Below, one piece after another: positions 1 to 7,795 of a stretch of 59,325 nucleotides of DNA. Below the pieces are notes generated by a model. That model did no database searches, was not told where the DNA came from, and saw only the letters and a program-made list of their open reading frames with translations. Every line of letters begins with the position of its first letter. Position 1 is the first letter of the stretch. Source of the DNA: Lachnospiraceae bacterium (lineage in GTDB: Bacteria > Bacillota > Clostridia > Lachnospirales > Lachnospiraceae); contig CAJTEY010000027.1 in NCBI GenBank assembly GCA_910575775.1, forward strand, positions 1 through 59,325, in the 5' to 3' direction. Position numbers and translations under genes: made by a program.

Positions 1-111
1 TTTCTTCAGATTCCACCTCACGATGGACACCCTTGGCTTCGGCTGTATCCTTCCCACTGCCGGGCGGATTGGGGACTTTCACCCGTTAGAACGTGTGCCC
101 ACCGGGCACAC
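1..111 (-). mobile_element. 5' end of a group II intron (group IIC-like), truncated by the window edge
   Basis: Read on the minus strand the segment begins GTGTGCCC, fitting the group II intron 5' consensus GUGYG, followed by a GGGCACAC partner and a GTGAAAGTCCC stretch typical of domain I of bacterial group II introns. The rest of the ribozyme and any reverse transcriptase lie beyond the left edge. The intron begins directly after the T-run of a terminator hairpin (118-146), the usual target of group IIC introns. Seen: 5' boundary, hairpin and orientation. Inferred: class C. No maturase is visible here. Confidence 0.7.
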
Positions 112-112
112 C

Positions 113-146
113 AAAAAGGCTGTGGTAATAAAATTACCACAGCCTC
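113..146 (-). terminator. Rho-independent terminator, intron insertion target
   Basis: On the minus strand a perfect 12-bp stem (GGCTGTGGTAAT / ATTACCACAGCC) with a TTT loop is followed by TTTTT. It lies downstream of the Spo0E-like relic and immediately before the intron start. Confidence 0.85.
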
Positions 147-305
147 AAAAAACGCTTAAAGCCCAGCATATCTAGTTGCCGACTAATCTGGTCAACATGC
201 CCTGTCCCTGCCGGTTCTTCTATATGCGGAGGTAATTTCATACAATGTTTCTCTATGCAGTTGTAACTTGTTATCGACTGCAGAATTGATACTGATTAAA
301 AACAT
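134..305 (-). pseudogene. Spo0E-like aspartyl-phosphate phosphatase, frameshifted
   Basis: A strong ribosome site (AAAGGAGG) precedes an ATG at 305. The first frame gives 37 residues containing LHRETLYEITSAYRRTG and stops at 192. One frame over, the reading continues DQISRQLDMLGF up to a TAA at 134-136. Joined, the two halves match the small Spo0E family: a short helix, a turn, then the signature SxxLD helix (SRQLD). Spo0E proteins dephosphorylate Spo0A~P and delay sporulation. A single-base indel near 200-215 would explain the break. The second-frame stop lies within the terminator stem. It has its own promoter at 360-388. The family call rests on motif likeness only. Confidence 0.45.
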
Positions 306-359
306 AAGATTACCTCCTTTCCAAAATTTTTGTTACTTGTGCCATATGATACTTTTGTC

Positions 360-388
360 ATCTTAGTACATCGGACGGCCGTTGTCAA
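360..388 (-). promoter_or_regulatory. Sigma-A promoter for the Spo0E-like gene
   Basis: Minus strand: -35 TTGACA at 383-388, 17-bp spacer, -10 TAAGAT at 360-365, placed just after the glycosidase stop codon and 55 bp before the ATG at 305. Confidence 0.65.
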
Positions 389-396
389 GATATTTT

Positions 397-1707
397 TTAG
401 CGTTCCATCTTCCAGAAGTATGCGCTATAGGCGGGAAGCAGGCTTCCGCCTCCGAAATCGTGTTCTTTCCCGGTGATGAGATCCACGGCCATGCCGCAGC
501 CCGCATCAAAGTGTGCGGTGTAGTCCTCCCCGTCCGCATTGATGGCCACGAGCACCCTCTCTCCCTCACACTTGCGCTCGAAAATGCACTGCCTGTTGGT
601 CAGCACCACCGAACGGAAATCGCCGTAGTTGAGAGCCTTAGAACCTTTCTTGGCCTCAGCCAGCCTGCTGATCCACTCACTGAGTTCATTCCACTCAGGC
701 TCATCGAAACAGGCGCGCAGCGCAGGATCTCCCTCGCTCTTATTTGCCTTCGCCCCCCACTCGCTGCCGTAATACACGCAGGGAATTCCCGGCATGCCGA
801 AACACAGCGCATAGATCAGCGGCAGATGCTTTTCATTGGTCAGATTGCTGGCAATCCGGCTCACATCATGGTTATCCACAAAGGAGAGCAGATGCTTGCC
901 TCGGTAAAGACACCAGTTCTCCGGCCCAAACTGCCGCTGCAGGGAATGATTGATCTCAAACATATTCATGCTGTTAAAGCTGGAGAACAGCCCTTTGTAA
1001 CACTCATAATTGGTGGAAGAGTGCAGCATCTGGTCATTCACCATCTGGTTGTAATCTCCGTGAAGCATCTCGCCCAGCAGATAAAACTCTGACTTGAGGC
1101 CGTCCGTAAACGCCCGGAGCCTTCTCACGAAGTCGTGGTCTAAGCAGTATGCCACATCCAGCCGCAGGCCGTCGATGTCAAACTCCTCCACCCAGCCCTT
1201 CACGCTGTCCAGAATATGATTGATCACATCCTCATGGCGCAGGTTCAGCTTCACCAGGTCATAATTGCCTTCCCAGCCCTCGTACCACAGACCGTCATTA
1301 TAGTTGGAGTTTCCTCCGAGATTGATGTGAAACCAGCTCAGGTAAGGGGAATTTTCCCTGTTCCTCAGCACGTCCTGAAACGCCCAGAAGCCTCTGCCCA
1401 CATGGTTGAACACCCCGTCCAGCACAACCTTGATGCCGTTCTCATGCAGATTCTCACAGACTTTCTTAAAGTCCTCGTTGGTTCCCAGACGGCAGTCGAT
1501 GGTGTGATAGTCCCTCGTATTGTAGCCGTGGGTGTCCGACTCGAACACCGGGGAAAAATAGACTGCATTGATTCCCAGCTTCTTCATATGGGGAATCCAG
1601 TCGTTCACCTTCAGGATACGGTGCACAAGCTGTCCGTCGTTCTCAAAGGGTGCACCGCAAAACCCCAACGGATATATCTGATAAAATACACTTTCAAATG
1701 CCCACAT
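397..1707 (-). CDS. GH13 alpha-amylase family glycosidase
   Basis: Cytoplasmic alpha-glucan hydrolase of about 436 aa, of the maltodextrin glucosidase/cyclomaltodextrinase kind. The four GH13 regions are visible in order: DGVFNHVG (I), GLRLDVA with the nucleophile Asp (II), LLGEMLHG with the acid/base Glu (III) and FVDNHDVSR (IV). There is no signal peptide, so the substrate is presumably imported maltodextrin. I place the start at 1707 because GGAGG lies 6 bp upstream and the peptide then begins MWAFESVFYQIYPLG, as relatives do. An in-frame upstream extension to 1776 would cover the promoter. It is a single gene with its own promoter. The exact substrate (maltose, cyclodextrin, pullulan fragments) cannot be told. 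Confidence 0.9.
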   Translation of the reverse strand: MWAFESVFYQIYPLGFCGAPFENDGQLVHRILKVNDWIPHMKKLGINAVYFSPVFESDTHGYNTRDYHTIDCRLGTNEDFKKVCENLHENGIKVVLDGVFNHVGRGFWAFQDVLRNRENSPYLSWFHINLGGNSNYNDGLWYEGWEGNYDLVKLNLRHEDVINHILDSVKGWVEEFDIDGLRLDVAYCLDHDFVRRLRAFTDGLKSEFYLLGEMLHGDYNQMVNDQMLHSSTNYECYKGLFSSFNSMNMFEINHSLQRQFGPENWCLYRGKHLLSFVDNHDVSRIASNLTNEKHLPLIYALCFGMPGIPCVYYGSEWGAKANKSEGDPALRACFDEPEWNELSEWISRLAEAKKGSKALNYGDFRSVVLTNRQCIFERKCEGERVLVAINADGEDYTAHFDAGCGMAVDLITGKEHDFGGGSLLPAYSAYFWKMER

Positions 1708-1756
1708 AATTTCCTCCATTCCGAAATTCTCAATATCTTGTAGTTTACCGATAATC

Positions 1757-1786
1757 AGTATACCACTATTTGCCATTCAACGTCAA
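1757..1786 (-). promoter_or_regulatory. Promoter of the GH13 gene
   Basis: Minus strand: TTGACG at 1781-1786, 18-bp spacer, TATACT at 1757-1762, about 50 bp upstream of the chosen ATG. Confidence 0.65.
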
Positions 1787-1865
1787 ATCGGAACTCTTCT
1801 CCCTCACTCGCCACCGATTGACCAAAAGGGTTTACTTTTTACAAACCAAAAACCGTATATCCACT

Positions 1866-2156
1866 TTTCCACAATTTTTACGCCCCAAATTTTTAAAAGT
1901 TATCCAAAAATATCTGAGAAATCCCCAATTTCCACAAAGTTATCCACATTGACAGTTCCGTCAGTTCCTGTCGAATATGGTACCAATTCTTCGCAACCTG
2001 TCTGTCATTTTCGGTTTTTTCTATCAGCTTTTTGTCGAGCCGCCTCCTTTTTTGCCGAAATGATTGACCAGCCATGTAATATCCTGTCTGAACAAAGTCA
2101 ATCGGATTTTGTCTCTTGACGCTCATAGTCAATGTACACGGTCTGTCTTTTCCACA
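1866..2156. other. AT-rich gap with DnaA-box-like nonamers
   Basis: The roughly 420 bp between the GH13 promoter and the helicase hold no convincing gene. They contain one perfect DnaA box TTATCCACA (1940-1948) and near-boxes in the same orientation: TTTTCCACA (1866-1874 and 2148-2156), TTATCCAAA (1900-1908) and ATTTCCACA (1928-1936). No dnaA, dnaN or other origin genes are nearby. Confidence 0.4.
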
Positions 2157-2202
2157 AATTTTTTGTCTATTTCCTTATTGACTTGTCCGGATAACAAAAA
2201 AA

Positions 2203-2234
2203 CGGCGGTTTAAAGCCATTCATCCCAGAACCGC
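2203..2234 (-). terminator. Probable terminator of the helicase gene
   Basis: Minus strand: GCGGTT pairs with AACCGC across the stop codon, followed by CGTTTTTTT. The stem is short and overlaps the last codons, so confidence is moderate. Confidence 0.45.
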
Positions 2235-4729
2235 TCCACTTTCCGACCTATCTGGTCAACTGTAACAACCACTCTCTCCTGCCATTCCCGCGGAAATAAT
2301 CTCTGGTAGGCAGGGGAGAGAAACCGTTCGTCCAGAAGAGCAACAACCCCGAAATCATCCACCGTGCGTATCACCCGTCCCGCCGCCTGTAACACCTTAT
2401 TCATGCCCGGATAACGGTAGGCATAATCGAAGCCGTTCTCCCCCCATCTGTCAAAATACTTTTTTAAGAGCTCCCGCTCATTGCACACCTGGGGCAGACC
2501 TGTCCCCACAATAATCGCGCCGATCAGACTGTCGTTCTTTAGGTCAATTCCTTCACTGAAAATGCCGCCCATCACGCAAAATCCCAAGAGGCTTCTCTCC
2601 TCCTCCATTTCAATATCCATCCGGATCAGGCTCTGCAGGTCGCATTCCCCGTTTCCCCGGAACCGATTTAAGAACGCCTCCCTGGCTGCCTCGTTCATAT
2701 GGCTTTCCTGCAGAATGCATTCCACCGTCCCCTCCGCGTTAAAATATTTCTGGTAACTGTCGAAAACCTGCTGTAAGAAGGAGTGGGAAGGAAAAAAAGC
2801 CATATAGTTGCCCTGTCTCTTTTCTATGACATGGTGAATGTAAGCGGCTATGCGGTAATATTCTGCATCCCCCCTGCGGGTATAACGGCTTGTCACATCG
2901 CTGCCTATGTACAGCCCCAGCTTATCCGGCCTGAAAACCGACCGGGCATAAACCTCATAGTCTCCCTCCTCCGCCCCGAGAAGCGTCTTATAATACCCGA
3001 TGGGCAGGAGCGTTGCAGAAAACAGAATCGTGCTGCGTCCCCGCCTCATGCAGTTTATCAGATTACCCGCCGGATTCACGCAGAAAAGTTTTACGATAAA
3101 ACTGCCGTCCTCCCGCAGCTCCGAGTAGGTCACATAGTTTTCGTCCGCCAGCTCATACATCTCCAGAAAATGCGAAACCTCAAAATAGAAGGAGAGAATG
3201 TCCGCCCTCACGGGGCTGTCTTCGTGATCCTCCAGATAATCTTCCATCGACGATCCAAGGCGCATCAGCGCGCGGACCAGCCCGTCGGTCTGCTCCACCA
3301 CCCGGCAGTCCTCGCATTCCCTTTTCAGAGCAAGCATCTCCTTATTACATTTATCCAGATTCCTGGCGATTTTCTCATCGTAGGCCTTGACCGTCCTTTT
3401 CAGCTCCAGGAATGTCTCCTTGCAGAGCAGGGCGCTGTACATCTCCCGGCCCCGCTCCACCAGATTATGGGCCTCGTCCACAAGAAAAATATATTCTCCC
3501 CTGACCCCGTCGGCAAAAAAACGGCGCAGATACACATGGGGATCAAAGAGGTAATTGTAATCGCAGATCACCGCATCGGCGAACAGGCTCATGTCCAGAC
3601 ACAGTTCAAAGGGACAGACCTGATACTGCTCCGCATACGCCTCAATCCGCTCCCTGGTGAAATTGTCCGCATGGGTCAATAGATCGTACATGGCCTCATT
3701 CACCCTGTCATAGTGCCCTTTTGCATACGGACAGGCCACCGGGTTACACTCCGTCCCGCCCGGGCTTCCGCTTTCGGATCTGTTGATAAAACAGATCTTG
3801 TCTTTGGCGGTCAATATCACACTTTTCAGCTTCAGACCCCGCTCTCGAAGCAGGGTGATGGTGTCATCCGCCACTGTGCGGGTGATGGTTTTGGCCGTCA
3901 GATAAAAAAGCCGCTCACACAGCCCCTCCCCCATCGCTTTTATAGCGGGAAACACGGTGGTAATGGTCTTGCCTGCACCCGTAGGCGCCTCGATAAAGAG
4001 CTTTCTCTTGTGGTAAATCGTCTGATAGACGTAAGATGCCAGTTCCTTCTGCCCCTCCCGGTACGGAAAAGGGAACTCCATGTGTCTGATGGATTCCTGC
4101 CTGCACTTCTGCCACGCATACTGATAGTCCGCCCATTTCCTGTACTGTCCCATCAGCTCCTCGAACCACCCCCGCAGTTCCCCGTACTGATAGTCCTCAT
4201 GAAAATAGCGGATCTCCTCCGTCTCGATATGACAGTAAGTCATGCGCACACGGATCTCCGACAGGTTCTTCTGTGCGGCATAAATATAGGCGTAGCATTT
4301 CGCCTGCGCCAGGTGCACGGGAACAGGGCCTTTCATCTTTTTCAGATCATGGTAGGTTCCCTTGATCTCGTCTATCGTGACCTCCACATTCTGCACCGAC
4401 TGCTCCTGCCCCGGCGTCACGGACAGCCGCGTCTCATCACTGCCGGCCGCCTTCTCCTCAATCGCCGTCTGCGGCAGCGCGTCCCTCCCGGTCTCCGTGA
4501 TGATGCCGTCGGCACGCCCCTCCACAATAATTTCATACTCCCCGGCGTCATAGGTATAGGAAAGAGACACCTCGGCCTGGTAGGAAGGCCCCATCCGCCG
4601 CTGGATCATGCGGTGAATCCTGCCTCCCTCCTGCATGGCATTTTCAGGTGAAGCCGCTTTTCGGTTGTCTATATCACCGGAGCGCAGAATAAATTCCACC
4701 AGACTCCGCACGGAAATCCGCACTTCCAT
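2210..4729 (-). CDS. DinG/Rad3 (XPD)-type ATP-dependent DNA helicase
   Basis: Superfamily 2 helicase of about 839 aa that should unwind DNA 5' to 3' during repair or recombination. Visible in order: an N-terminal region with PD-(D/E)XK nuclease-like character (about 1-190); Walker A APTGAGKT; a cysteine cluster between Walker A and the DEAH box (CFINRS, CNPVACPY, VCPFELC) that fits the Fe-S domain of XPD/DinG; the DEAH box VDEAHNL; and a C-terminal motif VI, QAAGRVIRT. The start at 4729 has GGAGG 9 bp upstream and yields MEVRISVRSLVEF. An upstream in-frame extension lacks such a site. No SOS box was found upstream, unlike the nearby radical-SAM pair. The nuclease domain assignment is inference. 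Confidence 0.88.
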   Translation of the reverse strand: MEVRISVRSLVEFILRSGDIDNRKAASPENAMQEGGRIHRMIQRRMGPSYQAEVSLSYTYDAGEYEIIVEGRADGIITETGRDALPQTAIEEKAAGSDETRLSVTPGQEQSVQNVEVTIDEIKGTYHDLKKMKGPVPVHLAQAKCYAYIYAAQKNLSEIRVRMTYCHIETEEIRYFHEDYQYGELRGWFEELMGQYRKWADYQYAWQKCRQESIRHMEFPFPYREGQKELASYVYQTIYHKRKLFIEAPTGAGKTITTVFPAIKAMGEGLCERLFYLTAKTITRTVADDTITLLRERGLKLKSVILTAKDKICFINRSESGSPGGTECNPVACPYAKGHYDRVNEAMYDLLTHADNFTRERIEAYAEQYQVCPFELCLDMSLFADAVICDYNYLFDPHVYLRRFFADGVRGEYIFLVDEAHNLVERGREMYSALLCKETFLELKRTVKAYDEKIARNLDKCNKEMLALKRECEDCRVVEQTDGLVRALMRLGSSMEDYLEDHEDSPVRADILSFYFEVSHFLEMYELADENYVTYSELREDGSFIVKLFCVNPAGNLINCMRRGRSTILFSATLLPIGYYKTLLGAEEGDYEVYARSVFRPDKLGLYIGSDVTSRYTRRGDAEYYRIAAYIHHVIEKRQGNYMAFFPSHSFLQQVFDSYQKYFNAEGTVECILQESHMNEAAREAFLNRFRGNGECDLQSLIRMDIEMEEERSLLGFCVMGGIFSEGIDLKNDSLIGAIIVGTGLPQVCNERELLKKYFDRWGENGFDYAYRYPGMNKVLQAAGRVIRTVDDFGVVALLDERFLSPAYQRLFPREWQERVVVTVDQIGRKVERFWDEWL

Positions 4730-4792
4730 ATGAGAAACTTCCTCCAATTCCGCATGGGCAGGTTCGAGATGCTGTGCATCACTCAGGCACAC

Positions 4793-4839
4793 AAAAACTC
4801 CCTATGTAAGATAATCTTACGTTATCTTACATAGGGAGT
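4793..4839 (-). terminator. Rho-independent terminator after the HPr-like gene
   Basis: A perfect 18-bp inverted repeat (arms 4797-4814 and 4822-4839, 7-nt loop). On the minus strand it is followed by TTTTT. It separates the HPr-like gene from the helicase. Confidence 0.85.
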
Positions 4840-4867
4840 CAATGTGTTCGTTCAATACAGCCGGAAT

Positions 4868-5092
4868 CTATACCGCTACCGCCCATTTTCTGAGATGTCT
4901 CTCGAAGTCTGCGTCGTAGCCGTTATACGCAACGGTTAAAATCTGATTGAAATTCAGTCCCAACACGCCAATAATGGATTTTGCATCCACAATAAAGCTG
5001 TTGTAAAAAATATCCACGTCGCAGTCACATCTGGTTGCTGCGGACACAAAGTCCTTTACTTCATCCGGTCTCAATTTGATTTTGTGTTGCAT
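4868..5092 (-). CDS. HPr-family protein lacking the catalytic histidine
   Basis: A 74-aa cytoplasmic protein with the size and layout of HPr, the phosphocarrier of the sugar phosphotransferase system. The segment DAKSIIGVLGL matches the region around the regulatory Ser46 of HPr. The active-site GLHARPA motif is replaced by SAATRCDCDVDI, with no histidine there, so phosphoryl transfer from enzyme I is not expected. Such HPr-like proteins occur in Clostridia. A regulatory role through the serine site is possible but is inference. A clean AAGGAAGGAG site precedes the ATG. It is monocistronic, with promoter and terminator both visible. Confidence 0.75.
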   Translation of the reverse strand: MQHKIKLRPDEVKDFVSAATRCDCDVDIFYNSFIVDAKSIIGVLGLNFNQILTVAYNGYDADFERHLRKWAVAV

Positions 5093-5135
5093 AGTTTACT
5101 CCTTCCTTTTCGCTTTAGCGTGCGGAAAGCACACA

Positions 5136-5151
5136 TGAAAAACGTTTTCAA
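5136..5151 (-). promoter_or_regulatory. Candidate cre-like (CcpA) palindrome in the HPr-like leader
   Basis: TTGAAAACGTTTTTCA on the minus strand differs from the catabolite-responsive consensus by about one position. It lies between the promoter and start codon, where binding would block transcription. This rests on consensus likeness only. Confidence 0.3.
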
Positions 5152-5168
5152 GCTCCTCGTTTGAGTTG

Positions 5169-5196
5169 ATTATACTATTTTATATCTGTTTGTAAA
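5169..5196 (-). promoter_or_regulatory. Promoter of the HPr-like gene
   Basis: Minus strand: TTTACA (5191-5196), 16-bp spacer, TATAAT (5169-5174). Confidence 0.7.
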
Positions 5197-5330
5197 GAGC
5201 TAATTTTGTTCCTATAATTGTACAATTTTGCCAGATTTTTGCAACTTAGCACAAATACTTTGAGGATCAAACAAAATTTTGTGGAATCTGCCTATTATCC
5301 CTGAATCGTGCCCGCGCACACGACTGCAAT

Positions 5331-6125
5331 TTATCCTTTTTGTGCAAATTCTACCATATAATCTTGGTAACGATAAGCGCACATCTGCCTCTGCAGCTTC
5401 TTGTTTTCCCGGCTCTTGATCCCGATTGTCTGATGGAAAGCCCGGAACAGTTCCTGATACACCTCCTCCTTTTCCGACCATACAGGATTCTGCAGAACAA
5501 ATGTCTCCCCTGCCGTCACAAGATACCATTCCCCCCTGGCCGGATGCACCCCGAAAAGTTTACGGTTTTCATCATAGACCATAAAGTTCTCAACGCTCAG
5601 TCTGTCCGCAAAATGGGGCATGATAAACGGTATGACATTATTTTTCGGCCCGATCCGGGAAAAGAGGACACTGTCTTTCATGGTTTCCGTCCCCGCGAGT
5701 TCCTGGAATCGCAGAAACTCCGTCTCAAAATGGGCCTCATTGGCCGTAAACCGCGCCAGCTCAAAACACCTTGCCACATGTGGATTTCGCAGGTTATCCA
5801 TCACCCTGCTTCCGCTTCCCGCTGTGAGTGCATCCACCACAGTCCTGTAAACGGCCTCCCCTTTGTCGGGATAGCAGGATGCCGCCGCCCGGCAGATCGA
5901 ATGGTATGCATGCTCACCTAGTCTTGCTCTAAGCGTATTCGCCACCTTATCAGTCTTCACAGAATCCGGCAATATATGCAGATAGGTGGCAAACAGGCGC
6001 AGATTCTCCTCCTCTCCCACCTGGATATGCACATGCTCATGCCCCTCCCTTAAGGCATAGGCATCGTAGATCCCGGTGAAAATACCTTCCAGAGAATCCT
6101 CGCAGATCAGATATTTTTCTTCCAT
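5331..6125 (-). CDS. DUF4130 / TIGR03915-type putative DNA repair protein
   Basis: A 264-aa soluble protein recognised as the partner that always accompanies the TIGR03916 radical-SAM protein. The conserved core here is FSRIGPKNNVIPFIMPHFADR followed by ENFMVYDENRK. The family is thought to act in DNA modification or repair, but its reaction is unknown. It lies 98 bp downstream of the radical-SAM gene on the same strand and should be co-transcribed, so it shares the SOS boxes at 7637-7712. The start is supported by GGAGGAGAG upstream. No membrane segment or signal peptide is present. Confidence 0.82.
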   Translation of the reverse strand: MEEKYLICEDSLEGIFTGIYDAYALREGHEHVHIQVGEEENLRLFATYLHILPDSVKTDKVANTLRARLGEHAYHSICRAAASCYPDKGEAVYRTVVDALTAGSGSRVMDNLRNPHVARCFELARFTANEAHFETEFLRFQELAGTETMKDSVLFSRIGPKNNVIPFIMPHFADRLSVENFMVYDENRKLFGVHPARGEWYLVTAGETFVLQNPVWSEKEEVYQELFRAFHQTIGIKSRENKKLQRQMCAYRYQDYMVEFAQKG

Positions 6126-6223
6126 AGATAGCTATACTCTCCTCCTCCAAAATGCTCCCGAAGGCTGATCACCTGCCCGTTTCCCGCAAAAATACCGGCT
6201 CTGTGACCTGCCTGCCATATGGA

Positions 6224-7564
6224 TTATATACTGGCCACCCTCTGCATATCATCAAATCCGGCCGTATCAAACAGCGACATCTGCCGGTAAGTGGTGCCGT
6301 CTGTCATAAAAGGCAGTCTCTCCCCCCTGCCCATCTGGTTCTGGTAGGTGAGGTTTCTCACAATATACTGTTCCTCCAGCTTCGTGGGGTACATCATCCT
6401 TCCGTTACAGGTGATAAAATAGAGTGCGCGCTTCAGCACCACACCTATTTTCTTCAGATCCTCAAAGGTCAGACTGCCAAAACGCCTGGCCGCCACGATC
6501 CGTCTGGCGCTTTTAACGCCCACACCCGGAATCCGCAGCAGCAGATGGTAATCCGCCCGGTTAATCTCCACCGGGAAGCACTCCAGATGCCGGACAGCCC
6601 AGTCCGCTTTCGGGTCAATGGCCGTATTGAAATTCGGCCTGTCCTCCGTCAGCAGCTCATTCACCTTAAAATCATAGAACCGAAGAAGCCAGTCTGCCTG
6701 ATACAGCCTGTGTTCCCGAAGCAGCGGCGGGCCGCCTGCCGGCGCGGGCAGATCCCTGTCCTCGTTCACGTTCACAAAAGCCGAGTAGTACACCCGCTTC
6801 AAAGAAAACTTGTCATAGAGATTTTCCGCCACCGACATGATCTGGTAATCACTCTCCGGCAGGGCGCCTATGACCATCTGGGTGGACTGTCCCGCCTCAC
6901 AGAAATGGGGTGCGTGCTTATATAAGGTAAGCTCATTTTTATTCTCGGTGATGCCGTTCTGTATCTGACGCATGGGTTTCAAAATGTTCTTGCGGTGTTT
7001 GTTGGGCGCAATCGCCCGCAGCCCCTCCGCCGTAGCCATCTCCAGATTCACGCTCATACGGTCTGCCAGATAGCCAAGCCTCTGAATCAGAAGGGGATCC
7101 GCCCCGGGAATCGCCTTCACATGGATATATCCTTGAAAACGGTGCAGGGTGCGCAGTCTGTGCACCGTTTCGCAGATCAGCTCCATCGTGTAATTGGGAC
7201 TGTATAAAATACCCGAACTCAGAAACAAACCTTCTATATAATTGCGTCTGTAAAATTCCATCGTCAGCTCGCAGACCTCGTCCGGGGTAAAAGAAGCCCG
7301 GGGCACATCGTTGGATCTGCGGTTGACACAATATCTGCAATCATAAATACATTCGTTGGTAAAAAGGATCTTCAGCAGGGAAATGCATCTGCCGTCCGCC
7401 GCAAAACTATGGCATAGTCCTGCCGCCACGGTGTTGCCAATGCCCTGTCCGTCATTTTTCCGTGAGGAACCGCTGGAACTGCATGACACGTCATATTTCG
7501 CTGCATCACCAAGTATTTTCAGTTTATCCATAATCGACATCTGCGGCGCAATTCTGATATCCAT
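6224..7564 (-). CDS. Putative DNA modification/repair radical SAM protein (TIGR03916 type)
   Basis: Radical SAM enzyme of about 446 aa. The [4Fe-4S] motif is CIYDCRYC (C-x3-C-x2-C) near residue 80. The C-terminal part carries a helix-hairpin-helix, RIPGVGVKSARRIVAARRFG, a non-specific DNA-binding element, which argues for a nucleic-acid substrate. I chose the start at 7564, giving MDIRIAPQMSIMDKL, because ACGGAGGAG lies just upstream. The open frame extends further but crosses the promoter. It is followed by its usual DUF4130 partner. The promoter has a LexA/DinR-type box over the start region and a second one upstream, so DNA damage should induce it. The chemistry is unknown in the family as I know it. 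Confidence 0.88.
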   Translation of the reverse strand: MDIRIAPQMSIMDKLKILGDAAKYDVSCSSSGSSRKNDGQGIGNTVAAGLCHSFAADGRCISLLKILFTNECIYDCRYCVNRRSNDVPRASFTPDEVCELTMEFYRRNYIEGLFLSSGILYSPNYTMELICETVHRLRTLHRFQGYIHVKAIPGADPLLIQRLGYLADRMSVNLEMATAEGLRAIAPNKHRKNILKPMRQIQNGITENKNELTLYKHAPHFCEAGQSTQMVIGALPESDYQIMSVAENLYDKFSLKRVYYSAFVNVNEDRDLPAPAGGPPLLREHRLYQADWLLRFYDFKVNELLTEDRPNFNTAIDPKADWAVRHLECFPVEINRADYHLLLRIPGVGVKSARRIVAARRFGSLTFEDLKKIGVVLKRALYFITCNGRMMYPTKLEEQYIVRNLTYQNQMGRGERLPFMTDGTTYRQMSLFDTAGFDDMQRVASI

Positions 7565-7636
7565 CCTGCCACTCCTCCGTGCTGTCTTTCTCTTTCCCCA
7601 TATTCCTGGTTCCTCGCCTGTCCTCCGGGAACTCGC

Positions 7637-7650
7637 AGAACGTACGTTCT
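7637..7650. promoter_or_regulatory. SOS (LexA/DinR) box 1
   Basis: AGAACGTACGTTCT is a perfect 14-bp palindrome matching the Firmicute SOS consensus GAAC-N4-GTTC. It lies about 12 bp downstream of the -10 of the radical-SAM promoter, where LexA would block transcription. Confidence 0.75.
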
Positions 7651-7661
7651 TTTCTGTCCCT

Positions 7662-7690
7662 ATCTTAACATAGTATCTTCCCCATTGCAA
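7662..7690 (-). promoter_or_regulatory. Promoter of the radical-SAM/DUF4130 operon
   Basis: Minus strand: TTGCAA (7685-7690), 17-bp spacer, TAAGAT (7662-7667). It is framed by the two SOS boxes. Confidence 0.6.
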
Positions 7691-7698
7691 GCATTTTT

Positions 7699-7712
7699 AG
7701 AACATTTGTTCT
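7699..7712. promoter_or_regulatory. SOS (LexA/DinR) box 2
   Basis: AGAACATTTGTTCT matches GAAC-N4-GTTC. It lies just upstream of the radical-SAM -35 and about 19 bp upstream of the -35 of the divergent symporter promoter, 62 bp from box 1. Confidence 0.65.
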
Positions 7713-7730
7713 AGTATTATCAAAAAAGCA

Positions 7731-7759
7731 TTGCACAATGGGACATGTTACAGTATAAT
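7731..7759 (+). promoter_or_regulatory. Promoter of the NSS symporter
   Basis: TTGCAC (7731-7736), 17-bp spacer, TATAAT (7754-7759). It excludes the upstream ATG at 7745 as the real start. Confidence 0.75.
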
Positions 7760-7795
7760 CAAGCTATTATACGCAAAAAGGAAAAGGATGGAAAA

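Noticed and set aside
1893..2132. 79-aa minus-strand ORF in the DnaA-box region
   Set aside because: No ribosome site, odd composition and no recognisable domain; it arises from an AT-rich gap.
1866..2156. Chromosomal replication origin
   Set aside because: Box-like sites are present, but there is no dnaA, dnaN, recF or gyrB nearby and most sites differ from the consensus.
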